NCBI GenBank assembly: GCA_014138095.1
Contig: JACGXE010000004.1
Coordinates: forward strand, 124,001 to 188,000
Reading direction: 5' to 3'
From: Ochrobactrum sp. RH2CCR150
GTDB lineage: Bacteria; Pseudomonadota; Alphaproteobacteria; Rhizobiales; Rhizobiaceae
DNA length: 64,000 nt
Under the pieces are notes generated by a model that saw only the letters and a program-made list of their open reading frames with translations, was not told the origin of the DNA and did no database searches. Shown here one piece after another: positions 54,351-62,411 of the stretch (the first letter of the stretch is position 1; each line of letters begins with the position of its first letter). A program made the position numbers and the translations under genes.

Positions 54351-55355
54351 ATGGCCAAGACCTATAAGTCAGTCAAAATTTCTCACGGCTCCGGTGGTTG
54401 GGGCGGCCCGCTCGTCATTCAGCCGACCGAGCAGCGCAACAAAATCGTATCCGTGACCGGCGGCGGCATTCATCCACTCGCCAAGCAGATCGCCGAAATG
54501 ACCGGTGGCGAAGCCGTAGACGGTTTCCGCGCGCCGCCCATTGAAAGCGAAATGGCCGTTGTGGTGGTCGATTGCGGCGGCACCGCACGTTGCGGCGTCT
54601 ATCCGCGCAAGCGCATCCCGACCGTCAATCTGACGCCCGTCGGCCAATCCGGCCCACTGGCGCAGTTCATCACCGAAGACATTTATGTCTCCGGCGTGAA
54701 ACCGGAAAATGTTGTTCCTGCCGATGGCTCCGTGGCTCCGGCCGCCGCTGCCTCCGTTGGAGCTGCCGCCGCCAAGGCCGAAGAAAAGCCGGCAGCGCCT
54801 GTTGATACGTCGAACGATGGTGGCCTTGTCGGCTTTATCAGCCGCATCGGGCGCGCCATGGGTCGCGTGGTCGGCATTTTCTTCAATGCTGGTCGCCGCA
54901 CCATCGATCAGGTGATCCGCAACGTTCTGCCATTCATGGCGTTCGTGACGATGCTAATCGGTCTCATCCTTTACACAGGCATCGGCGATATTCTTGCCCA
55001 GCCAATGGGACCGCTCGCCAACAATATCGTCGGCCTGCTCGTTCTGTCGGCCATCTGCGGCCTGCCATTCCTGTCTCCGATTCTCGGACCGGGCGCAGTC
55101 ATCGCGCAGGTGGTGGGTGTGGCAATCATCGGCCCGCAAATTGCCAATGGCACCATCGCTCCGGCAATGGCCCTGCCCGCGCTCTTCGCCTACAACACGC
55201 AAGTCGGTTGCGACTTCGTGCCGGTGGGTCTGGCGCTCGGTGAAGCCAAGCCGAAGACGATTGAAATCGGCGTGCCTGCGATCCTGATCAGCCGCCAGAT
55301 CATGGGCCCTGTTTCGGTGCTCATCGCCTGGCTCGTCAGCCTCGCCGTGCTTTGA
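54351..55355 (+). CDS. srlE: Glucitol/sorbitol PTS IIB-IIC2 component
   Basis: A 334-residue EIIBC-type component. The N-terminal IIB domain carries the phospho-cysteine C75 in VVVDCGGTARCGVYPRKRIP; an Ala/Pro linker (about 120-150) joins it to a C-terminal membrane part (NVLPFMAFVTMLIGLILYTG, LGPGAVIAQVVGVAIIGPQI). It takes the phosphate from SrlB (IIA) and gives it to the sugar bound by SrlA. It lies between them in the operon, the same order as in E. coli. Confidence 0.92.
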   Translation: MAKTYKSVKISHGSGGWGGPLVIQPTEQRNKIVSVTGGGIHPLAKQIAEMTGGEAVDGFRAPPIESEMAVVVVDCGGTARCGVYPRKRIPTVNLTPVGQSGPLAQFITEDIYVSGVKPENVVPADGSVAPAAAASVGAAAAKAEEKPAAPVDTSNDGGLVGFISRIGRAMGRVVGIFFNAGRRTIDQVIRNVLPFMAFVTMLIGLILYTGIGDILAQPMGPLANNIVGLLVLSAICGLPFLSPILGPGAVIAQVVGVAIIGPQIANGTIAPAMALPALFAYNTQVGCDFVPVGLALGEAKPKTIEIGVPAILISRQIMGPVSVLIAWLVSLAVL

Positions 55356-55483
55356 CGCAAACTGGCTCGTCGCATCAAAGCGGCGAGCCGTTCCTCCCAA
55401 TACCTACCTTTTATTATTCGACATCCTCATCTCCCCATTTATTGGAGGATGTCGGTTGAGTGAAATTGAAAAGGACTGCCGCC

Positions 55484-55864
55484 ATGGCGATACATCTCAA
55501 GACACGGATCACCGCAATCGGACCCGAAGTGGCTGATCTCGCCGAAGGCGGCGTTCTGATCCTGTTTGCCGAGGGCTCCCCGCCCGAGCTGGCGGAAGTT
55601 TCGGTGATGCACGCTGTCGAAGACGGCCCGCAGGAATCCGCACCGCCGGTTGGCGCGCTTATCGCCATTGGCGATCTGACGGCGCGCATCACGGCCGTCG
55701 GAACAAGCGCCTGGCAGAAAGTGCGTGACATCGGTCACGTGGTCATATCGTTTACCGGTGCCGACTCGACCGATCGCCCGGGCGAAATCTGTGCCAGCGA
55801 AGTTGATGGCGCCGCTCTGGTTGCCGTGCTGCGCGAAGGACATACGATCGTCATCAGCGACTGA
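55484..55864 (+). CDS. srlB: Glucitol/sorbitol PTS IIA
   Basis: A 126-residue EIIA of the glucitol family. The phospho-histidine is probably the one in EVSVMHAVEDG, which aligns with FIHCHGE of the E. coli protein; VRDIGHVVISFTG is the second conserved stretch. ATG 55484 has AAGGA eight bases upstream; an earlier TTG at 55460 is possible. About 130 bases separate it from srlE. It receives phosphate from the HPr domain of the fusion protein encoded next. Confidence 0.88.
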   Translation: MAIHLKTRITAIGPEVADLAEGGVLILFAEGSPPELAEVSVMHAVEDGPQESAPPVGALIAIGDLTARITAVGTSAWQKVRDIGHVVISFTGADSTDRPGEICASEVDGAALVAVLREGHTIVISD

Positions 55865-55897
55865 TCTCAAGAAGCATTCATGATCCAAGGCTCTCAA

Positions 55898-57883
55898 ATG
55901 GAACGCTCCACCATCGTCCGGGTGCATGAAGGGCTGCATGCGCGCCCCGCAACCCGTTTCGTCAAGCTCGCCAAGGGGTTCGAGTGTAATATCGAGATCG
56001 CAAAGAGCGGCAAAAGTGTGAGCGCGAAAAGCTCCGTCAAACTCATGCTGCTCGGCGTAAAGGAAAATGACGAAGTTACCGTACGCGCCGAAGGTGCCGA
56101 CGCTATCGAGGCGCTTGAAGCGCTGATCGGCTATCTCGAAAACCCGCGTGCCGGGCTTGAGGAAAGCGATGGCGCGGCTGTTGACGCGGCAACAGAAGCT
56201 GCTCCCGTCATTGTCGCGCCGGTTGCAAGTGTTGCGATTACATCGTTGCCGGAAGGGCAGATCAAGGGCGTTGCCGCCAGCGAAGGTCTTTCGCTTGGTG
56301 AGGCATTTCCATTTTTCCCTGCCGAAATCACGCCGGGAACCGGCAAGTTGGCAGCAGACGAAATCGGACCGGAAATCAGCCGCTATGAGGCCGCTGTCGC
56401 GACCGTTCAGGCGCGGATGGAACATTCGCTCGCGCGCGGTGATCTCGCCGAAAGTGATCGCGGCATCGTTGCCGCTTTGAAGGACATTGCCTCCGACGAC
56501 AGCCTGCGGGACGAAGCAATTGCACTCATTCGCGGCGGTATGGATGCCGTCTCCGCGACGCTCGGTGCCGCCTCGACGGTCGCCCAGCAGTTTGCAAGCC
56601 TCGACGATCCCTATCTGAATGCACGCGCTGATGACGTGCATGCGATCAGCCGCCAGATTTGCCTCGCCTTGCTCGGTCAGGAAGACCTCAACCTCGACGG
56701 ACTGCCGGATGGTGCGATTCTGATTGCCGAAGACATTGGCGCGTGGGATCTGGCGCGCGCACCGCTGAAGCGCATTCGCGGCGTGGTTTGCGGCCATGGC
56801 GGTGCGACCTCGCATGTCGCGATCATCGCGCGCACGCACGGAATCCCGGCAGTGCTGGGATTGGGAGACGCCGTTCATACGTTGAAGACGGCACGCAAGG
56901 TCGCGGTCGATGGCAGCGCCGGTATTGTTCATCACGACCCGGATACCACCGTACTGGCTGATATCGAAAGCCGCATTGCAAAGGCCACGGAAGAACAGCG
57001 TGCGCTGGACAAGTATCGTGATTACACCCCACGCCGCGCCGATGGCGTGACGATTGAGGTTGCGGCCAATCTTGGCGCTTTGGAGGAAATCGAAGCTGCC
57101 CAGACGGCGGGCGCGATGGGCGTCGGCCTTTTCCGCACCGAACTTCTGTTCATGAAGCATATCCATTTGCCGTCTGAAGACATGCAAATGGAAACCTATG
57201 CGGCACTTCTGCGGGCTTTCGCACCGCAGTCCGTGATTGTCCGCACGCTCGATATCGGCGGCGACAAGCCTGTCGCTGGCATCGAGTTTCCCGAAGAGGA
57301 AAACCCGTTTCTCGGCTGGCGCGGTATCCGCATGTGCCTTGACCGCCCGGAAGTGTTCAAGCCGCAATTACGCGCCCTGCTTCGCGCTGCCGTGCATGGC
57401 AATCTGAAAGTCATGTTGCCGATGGTGTCCGATATTGAGGAAATCCGGGCGACAAAGGTGTTGATTGCCGAATGCGAGCGCGAGTTGGCGGCGGAAGGCA
57501 AGTCGTATGGCATGTTTGAACTGGGCGTGATGATCGAAACACCGGCAGCGGTTTTTGCCGCCGATCAGCTGGCCAAGGAATCTGCTTTCTTCTCCATCGG
57601 CACCAACGATCTGACGCAATATGTGATGGCGGCAGACCGGCTAAACCCGACAGTTGCAAAACTCAATGACGTGCATCATCCAGCCGTGATGGCGGCCATC
57701 GAAATGACCGCAAAAGCAGCCACCTCGGCGGGCATCATGGTGGGCATGTGTGGTGAAGCGGCAGGCAAGCCGGATCTGATTCCGGAATTTATCCGCATGG
57801 GATTGACCGAGCTCAGCATGAGCCCGGCTTCCATTCCCCGCGCCAAGAAGATCATCGCCGACCTATTTGGCGACTTAAGGTAG
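55898..57883 (+). CDS. HPr-Enzyme I fusion of the sugar PTS
   Basis: A 661-residue fusion. HPr (about 1-90) has the phospho-histidine H14 in VHEGLHARPATRFVKLA and Ser45/Ser46 in AKSSVKLMLLGV. Enzyme I (about 110-661) has the phospho-histidine in CGHGGATSHVAIIART and the PEP-binding C-domain with MGVGLFRTELLFM, SIGTNDLTQYVMAADR and a late GMCGEAAGKP cysteine. It provides the first two phosphate transfers for SrlB and perhaps GatA, so this locus needs no other general PTS protein. ATG 55898 (AAGG upstream) gives a normal HPr start; 55880 is possible. Confidence 0.93.
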   Translation: MERSTIVRVHEGLHARPATRFVKLAKGFECNIEIAKSGKSVSAKSSVKLMLLGVKENDEVTVRAEGADAIEALEALIGYLENPRAGLEESDGAAVDAATEAAPVIVAPVASVAITSLPEGQIKGVAASEGLSLGEAFPFFPAEITPGTGKLAADEIGPEISRYEAAVATVQARMEHSLARGDLAESDRGIVAALKDIASDDSLRDEAIALIRGGMDAVSATLGAASTVAQQFASLDDPYLNARADDVHAISRQICLALLGQEDLNLDGLPDGAILIAEDIGAWDLARAPLKRIRGVVCGHGGATSHVAIIARTHGIPAVLGLGDAVHTLKTARKVAVDGSAGIVHHDPDTTVLADIESRIAKATEEQRALDKYRDYTPRRADGVTIEVAANLGALEEIEAAQTAGAMGVGLFRTELLFMKHIHLPSEDMQMETYAALLRAFAPQSVIVRTLDIGGDKPVAGIEFPEEENPFLGWRGIRMCLDRPEVFKPQLRALLRAAVHGNLKVMLPMVSDIEEIRATKVLIAECERELAAEGKSYGMFELGVMIETPAAVFAADQLAKESAFFSIGTNDLTQYVMAADRLNPTVAKLNDVHHPAVMAAIEMTAKAATSAGIMVGMCGEAAGKPDLIPEFIRMGLTELSMSPASIPRAKKIIADLFGDLR

Positions 57884-58612
57884 ATGAGCAATCAGCGTCG
57901 CGAAGAGGGTTTCGAGCTTCTTCGCGTCGCGGGTCTCCGCCGCAATCACCAGCCGCTCATACCGTGCTTCCAACACCATGAACACGCTGTCCAGCGGATC
58001 GATATCGGCGAGGTCCGCAGGCTTTACAGTCGCCAACCCGCAGGACAGACAAGCGGCGGCAAGACCGATCACTTCCGCCTTGCGCAGATTTTCAGGATCG
58101 CACGAGGCTTCCGACGACATCGAGCGAACAGGCTTTTCGTCCAGAGACTCCAGAAACAGCGCGGTCAGCGCCTGGGCAACCGTTTCTGTATCGCGCAGAA
58201 CGTCCGCATGTTTGCGCAGCAGACGCCCGTGGATCACGGAAAAAGCCGCTTCGTGGATGAGTGCGTTTTCGAGTCCGTAACGGCGCATCGTTCCCTTGAG
58301 GAAATAATACATATCGCTACGGAAACCGCGTGCGCCTTCCGCGCCGGTGCCAAAATAGAAGGAAAGGCTGCGCATCTGCGGCGCGCCATGATGTTTGGCC
58401 GGTTCGGACGAGATGAACGAAATCGAGATCGCTTCGGCGGCGGTCAGCGCCGTATCCATCACGCCTGCGGCATGGCCCAGAAGCGCTTCCGGTGCAGGCA
58501 GGTTGTTTTCGGGCGCACGCGCAGTTTGCCGGGCACGCCTTATCACATAGCGCACGTCGCGCAGACGGTCTTTCAGATTGACAGCGATTTCATCGGAAAG
58601 TGTGCGCAGCAT
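57875..58612 (-). CDS. Hypothetical protein in the PTS locus
   Basis: A 245-residue soluble, mainly helical protein without recognised motifs (DEIAVNLKDRLRDVRYVIRR, MRSLSFYFGTGAEGARGFRSDMYYFLKG, a late SCDPENLRK and ACLSCG). It converges with the HPr-Enzyme I gene and overlaps its last nine bases, an unusually tight arrangement suggesting that there is no terminator between them. It is divergent from the SorC-type regulator across 135 bases. A link to PTS control is conceivable but unsupported. Confidence 0.7.
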   Translation of the reverse strand: MLRTLSDEIAVNLKDRLRDVRYVIRRARQTARAPENNLPAPEALLGHAAGVMDTALTAAEAISISFISSEPAKHHGAPQMRSLSFYFGTGAEGARGFRSDMYYFLKGTMRRYGLENALIHEAAFSVIHGRLLRKHADVLRDTETVAQALTALFLESLDEKPVRSMSSEASCDPENLRKAEVIGLAAACLSCGLATVKPADLADIDPLDSVFMVLEARYERLVIAAETRDAKKLETLFATLIAHLP

Positions 58613-58747
58613 GCTGATCCGTCCCTCCTTGCGAGGTCAACAATCGTATCTTAACCGATACAAAAGAAGTATTGTTTTCCTCGTCCCGGAAAAGCAATAG
58701 GTTCCATATCACAAAGACGCAAACTGTAAGAATTTTGGGGAATCGAT

Positions 58748-59782
58748 TTGAAAAAGACCGCCAAGGGGAAACGCAGCGCAGCTGAAACCAACGACCTTCT
58801 GGTAGGATCCGAAGGCGTTGCAGCGGAAAACCGCACCAGCCGCCTGAGAACCCGTGCGGCGTGGATGTATTACGTCGAGCAGATGACCCAGAGCGATATT
58901 GCCGATGCGCTGGGTGTCGGTCGCGTAACCATCGTGCGTCTTCTCGCCGATGCCCGGGCCCGCAACGAGGTGAAGATCACCATCGAAGGCAAGCTCTCCG
59001 CATTGACTGCGCTGGAAGCCGCGCTTGAAAAGGCATTCGGACTGGAACAGGCCATTGTCGCGCCCCTGTCTTCTGCCGAGACCGACCCGATTCCCCCGAT
59101 CAGCGCTGCGACAGGCGCCTATCTGTCGGAAAAAATCCAGCATGGCATGCGCATTGGCGTCGGCTGGGGCCGCACCTTGTCCAGCACCTTGCAGCATATC
59201 GGCTCGCGCCCGGTCAATGATTTGAAGGTCATTTCCCTGCTGGGCGGCATTGTGCAGCCACGACGCTCCAACCCTCCGGAGTTTGCCTGGCAGTTCGCGC
59301 AGATGTTCCAGGGCGAAGGCTACCTTATCCCCGCGCCTGCCCTTGTGGACAGCAAAGAGACCCGCACCGCGCTTATCGAACGCTGTGGCCTCGATACGGT
59401 TCTGGACATGGCCGAAGATCTCGACATGGTGCTTCTCAGCATCGGCGGCATCGAAACAGCCAGCAGCACGTCCTACCGCGTGGGACTCGTGGATGACCAG
59501 CAAAAGCTGTCACTGCTCGCCAATGGCGCTGTCGGTGACGTTCTGTTCCACTTCTACGATGCCGATGGCCGTATCGTCGACGATCCTGTCCACGAACGCG
59601 TCATGTCCGCCAGTATCGAAAGCTTGCAGAATGCACAGCAACGCATCCTGACATCCGGCGGCAAAGAAAAGATTGAAGCGCTACTCGGCGCGATGAAGCT
59701 TCTGCGCCCAACAGTGTTCATCACCGACGAGGAAAGTGCTGCCGAAATGCTTCGTCGCATCGGTCATTCCGTTCAGAACTGA
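58748..59782 (+). CDS. SorC-family sugar-binding transcriptional regulator
   Basis: A 344-residue regulator. The helix-turn-helix is at about 35-65 (RTRAAWMYYVEQMTQSDIADALGVGRVTIVRLL; key residues are the TQSDIADALGV helix pair), and the SorC sugar-binding domain fills the rest, with IGVGWGRTLSSTLQHIG. Ligands are usually sugar phosphates. The start is TTG 58748 with GGGGAA five bases upstream. It lies between the two PTS clusters and is the best candidate for binding the shared 12-bp operator. Confidence 0.9.
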   Translation: MKKTAKGKRSAAETNDLLVGSEGVAAENRTSRLRTRAAWMYYVEQMTQSDIADALGVGRVTIVRLLADARARNEVKITIEGKLSALTALEAALEKAFGLEQAIVAPLSSAETDPIPPISAATGAYLSEKIQHGMRIGVGWGRTLSSTLQHIGSRPVNDLKVISLLGGIVQPRRSNPPEFAWQFAQMFQGEGYLIPAPALVDSKETRTALIERCGLDTVLDMAEDLDMVLLSIGGIETASSTSYRVGLVDDQQKLSLLANGAVGDVLFHFYDADGRIVDDPVHERVMSASIESLQNAQQRILTSGGKEKIEALLGAMKLLRPTVFITDEESAAEMLRRIGHSVQN

Positions 59783-59812
59783 AGCGCGAAATACAGATAA
59801 TTTAAACAGATG

Positions 59813-59844
59813 GAGCGCTTTCGTGATCTTACACGAAAGCGCTC
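59813..59844. terminator. Perfect hairpin terminator (regulator / gatB)
   Basis: GAGCGCTTTCGTG (59813-59825), ATCTTA, CACGAAAGCGCTC (59832-59844): a 13-pair stem between convergent genes. The T-run is weak on both sides, so termination is inferred from position. Confidence 0.6.
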
Positions 59845-59876
59845 TATCCAATTCAGCTAAGGCCTCTGCGGCGAAA

Positions 59877-60164
59877 TTACTTGCGCAGTTCGGCCTCGAT
59901 TTCGTCCAGAACCTTATCCTTGCCGATACCGGTCAGGAAAGCGAGACCCTTGATCACCCGCTTTTCAACTGAGGCGGAAATCGGCGTCGTCGAGACGATA
60001 AAATCGACATTGTCAGCCAGAGACGGCACTTCGGTAGCCTTTGCCTGCTGAGCGTTGAAGGTCAGCCCGCGCTTTTTCATTTCTTCGGTGACGGCAGCAT
60101 TCACAGCGGTGGATGTTGCCACGCCGGTGCCGCAGGCAAAGAGAATCGTTTTCATTTTGGCCAT
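59877..60164 (-). CDS. gatB: Galactitol-type PTS IIB
   Basis: A 95-residue EIIB of the galactitol class with the phospho-cysteine C11 in ILFACGTGVATSTAV and a C-terminal FLTGIGKDKVLDEIEAEL. It carries phosphate from GatA to GatC. It follows gatA by 14 bases and is last in the leftward operon, facing the terminator at 59813. Confidence 0.9.
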   Translation of the reverse strand: MAKMKTILFACGTGVATSTAVNAAVTEEMKKRGLTFNAQQAKATEVPSLADNVDFIVSTTPISASVEKRVIKGLAFLTGIGKDKVLDEIEAELRK

Positions 60165-60178
60165 TGTGTTTCCTCCGG

Positions 60179-60640
60179 TTAACCGAGCGCGGCTTCCACG
60201 TCGCCCAACGTGCGCGCTTTCTTCAAATTCTCGAGCGCGTCTTCATTTTGAATCGTCGCCATAACCTGTTGCAAGGTCTCGATCTGCTTGTCCTTGTCAT
60301 TGATGGCGAGCAGGAAAACAAACCCGACAGGCACTTCCTCTTCCGGATCTTCCATATTGGAAAAGATGACGGGAGATTTCAGCGTAGCGAAAGCGATGCC
60401 CGCTTTCAGGACATGCTCAGGATCGGTATGCGGAACGGCGACGTTTTCTTCGCGCTCCAGCGGCAGACCGGTTGGCATGGTCTGTTCCCGCTTCACGACC
60501 GCATCCGCATAGCTTGGCTTTACATAGCCGAGCCGTTCCAGCTTTGCTGCCAGAACACGGATGATCTCCTCATTGGTTTTGGCCTCGCTCTGCAGCTCTA
60601 TTGCTTCGGGGTCAAGAAAAGCCATCAGGCCGTTCGCCAT
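60179..60640 (-). CDS. gatA: Galactitol/fructose-type PTS IIA
   Basis: A 153-residue EIIA of the mannitol/fructose class with the phospho-histidine H71 in NVAVPHTDPEHVLKAGIAF. ATG 60640 has GGAGG seven bases upstream; an earlier in-frame start at 60667 lacks one. It receives phosphate from an HPr, probably the fusion at 55898. It lies between gatC and gatB. Confidence 0.9.
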   Translation of the reverse strand: MANGLMAFLDPEAIELQSEAKTNEEIIRVLAAKLERLGYVKPSYADAVVKREQTMPTGLPLEREENVAVPHTDPEHVLKAGIAFATLKSPVIFSNMEDPEEEVPVGFVFLLAINDKDKQIETLQQVMATIQNEDALENLKKARTLGDVEAALG

Positions 60641-60704
60641 TCCATCCTCCATTTCAGATAGCCGCATACCTTTTGCGGTATGCGGCCAGTATTGCTTTTA
60701 CGCC

Positions 60705-62114
60705 TTACCAGTTGTTCTGCTCGGCTGGCTCGTCTTCTGCACCGGCTGCCCGTTCCCAACCATCGGTGTTGCGACGATAGAGAATGAACAGCACTGCGAT
60801 GACGACTGCGAGAGCCGCAATGCCGACCACGCCCAACCACTGGATTGCGGCGATGATGACATAAGGCACCCACAGGAAGCCGTCGACAACAGAAGTGATC
60901 TGCAGCGCGTTTTCCGGCAGTTTGAAGCCGGACGCGACGGCAGCGCTCGTGAAGAGCGGAGCCAGCGCATTGGCCACATAGAAGCCGATGGCGAGCGTTA
61001 CCGTACCGACGACAACCATGCGGAACACATTGCCCTTCAACAGCGGCGCAGTCATGGCGACGATGAACGGGATAACCGCGAGATCGGCGAACAGGATGAC
61101 GCGGTTGCCCGGCAGAATCACCGACAGGATGATCGCAATCGGCACGAGGATCAGCGACGACGAGATTGCAGCCGGGTGGCCGATCAGGATTGCCGAATCG
61201 AGACCAACCAGCAGTTCGCGGTCGCCGGTGCGCTTGCGCACAAATTCCTGTGCGGCGTCAGAAACCGGCAGCAGGCCTTCCATCAGGATTTTGACCATGC
61301 GCGGCAGAAGCAGCATCACCGCGGCAAGCGTCATGCCGGTGCCGAGCACCTTGGCCAGCACATGGCCAAAATCGCCTGCATTGTAGAAAGCGATCAGACC
61401 GAGCACGAGACCGATGATCAGGCCCAGAACCACAGGCTCACCGAAGACACCGAAGCGGCGCTCGATGGTTTCGGTGCTGATGTGGATCTTGTTGATGCCA
61501 GGAATGCGATCCATGATCCAGTTGAGCACAATAGCGATCGGCAGAATCTGCGCCGATGCCAGATGTGGTACCGAAACGCCCGGAACGCCGTAGAACTGCT
61601 GCACGGCGCGTGCCGACCAGTCAGCGAACAGAAGCGACAGAGCGGCAACAAGAGCGGCAACGATAATGCCATAGGCCAGATTGTCCGTTGCGGCGACGAC
61701 GAGCGAACCGACAAAGGCAAAGTGCCAGAAGTTCCACACGTCGACATTGAGCGTGCGGGTCCAGCGCATCAAAAGCAGCACGATATTGACCAGTATGCCG
61801 ACCGGAATCACCCAGAGGCCCACGGACGAACCGAACGCGATGGCGGCAGCCGAAGGCCAGCCCACATCAACGATGTCGCGCTTGATGCCCGTATTGGTAA
61901 CGATGGCCTGAGCCACCTCGCCGATGGAAGTGAACATCAGCCCCAGCACGAGGTTGATACCGATAAAGGCGACGCCGATGGTGACGGCCGCACGGAAGGC
62001 TTTGCCCACCTTTGCGCCAAGAACCACGGCAATAATGAAAATGACGATGGGGAGCAGGACCGTCGCTCCCAACGTATCGATGGCAGATTTCAGGCCGCTT
62101 AGAAATGCGTCCAT
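60705..62114 (-). CDS. gatC: Galactitol-type PTS permease IIC
   Basis: A 469-residue EIIC of the galactitol class, with about eleven membrane helices (IDTLGATVLLPIVIFIIAVV first; later LVVAATDNLAYGIIVAALVA). Characterised members import galactitol or related polyols, so the true substrate is open. GGAGGAGA precedes the ATG at 62114. It is first in the leftward operon and shares a divergent control region with the oxidoreductase gene. Confidence 0.92.
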   Translation of the reverse strand: MDAFLSGLKSAIDTLGATVLLPIVIFIIAVVLGAKVGKAFRAAVTIGVAFIGINLVLGLMFTSIGEVAQAIVTNTGIKRDIVDVGWPSAAAIAFGSSVGLWVIPVGILVNIVLLLMRWTRTLNVDVWNFWHFAFVGSLVVAATDNLAYGIIVAALVAALSLLFADWSARAVQQFYGVPGVSVPHLASAQILPIAIVLNWIMDRIPGINKIHISTETIERRFGVFGEPVVLGLIIGLVLGLIAFYNAGDFGHVLAKVLGTGMTLAAVMLLLPRMVKILMEGLLPVSDAAQEFVRKRTGDRELLVGLDSAILIGHPAAISSSLILVPIAIILSVILPGNRVILFADLAVIPFIVAMTAPLLKGNVFRMVVVGTVTLAIGFYVANALAPLFTSAAVASGFKLPENALQITSVVDGFLWVPYVIIAAIQWLGVVGIAALAVVIAVLFILYRRNTDGWERAAGAEDEPAEQNNW

Positions 62115-62234
62115 AGTTTTCTCCTCCCCCCAGTCATTCCCAACGAATGCCAGGCCGTTCGAACGCTTGTATCAAGTTCCGCACCGCATGCCCCCACAAT
62201 GATTTTGTTGTGTTGCATTTTGAAACACCAGGCA

Positions 62235-62246
62235 GAACATTTGTTT
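62235..62246. promoter_or_regulatory. Candidate operator (inverted copy) before gatC
   Basis: GAACATTTGTTT, the reverse complement of AAACAAATGTTC. On the minus strand it lies directly after a TATAAA -10-like hexamer that has TTGTGA 16 bases upstream. A degenerate copy, ATGTTTGTTC at 62261-62270, lies between those two hexamers. Confidence 0.65.
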
Positions 62247-62341
62247 TTTATATCAGACCAATGTTTGTTCACAAGCGCTAAAGCACGGTAAGGAATAACA
62301 GGTCCGACGAGTGTGTTGAATGTACACTCGTATTGACTTGG

Positions 62342-62353
62342 AAACAAATGTTC
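62342..62353. promoter_or_regulatory. Candidate operator before the oxidoreductase operon
   Basis: AAACAAATGTTC lies between TTGACT (62334-62339) and TATCGG about 17 bases later, i.e. inside the probable rightward core promoter, the position expected for a repressor. Confidence 0.65.
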
Positions 62354-62411
62354 ATTATCGGGTATAGGAAGAGGGGCGCGAAGGCGCCTGGAGGAACATC
62401 AGGAGGAAAAG

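Noticed and set aside
55439-57367. 642-codon open frame antisense to the HPr-Enzyme I gene
   Set aside because: Shadow frame produced by codon bias; the sense protein has all catalytic motifs.
60561-62102. 513-codon open frame antisense to gatC
   Set aside because: Composed of His/Asp/Arg-rich shadow sequence; gatC on the other strand is certain.
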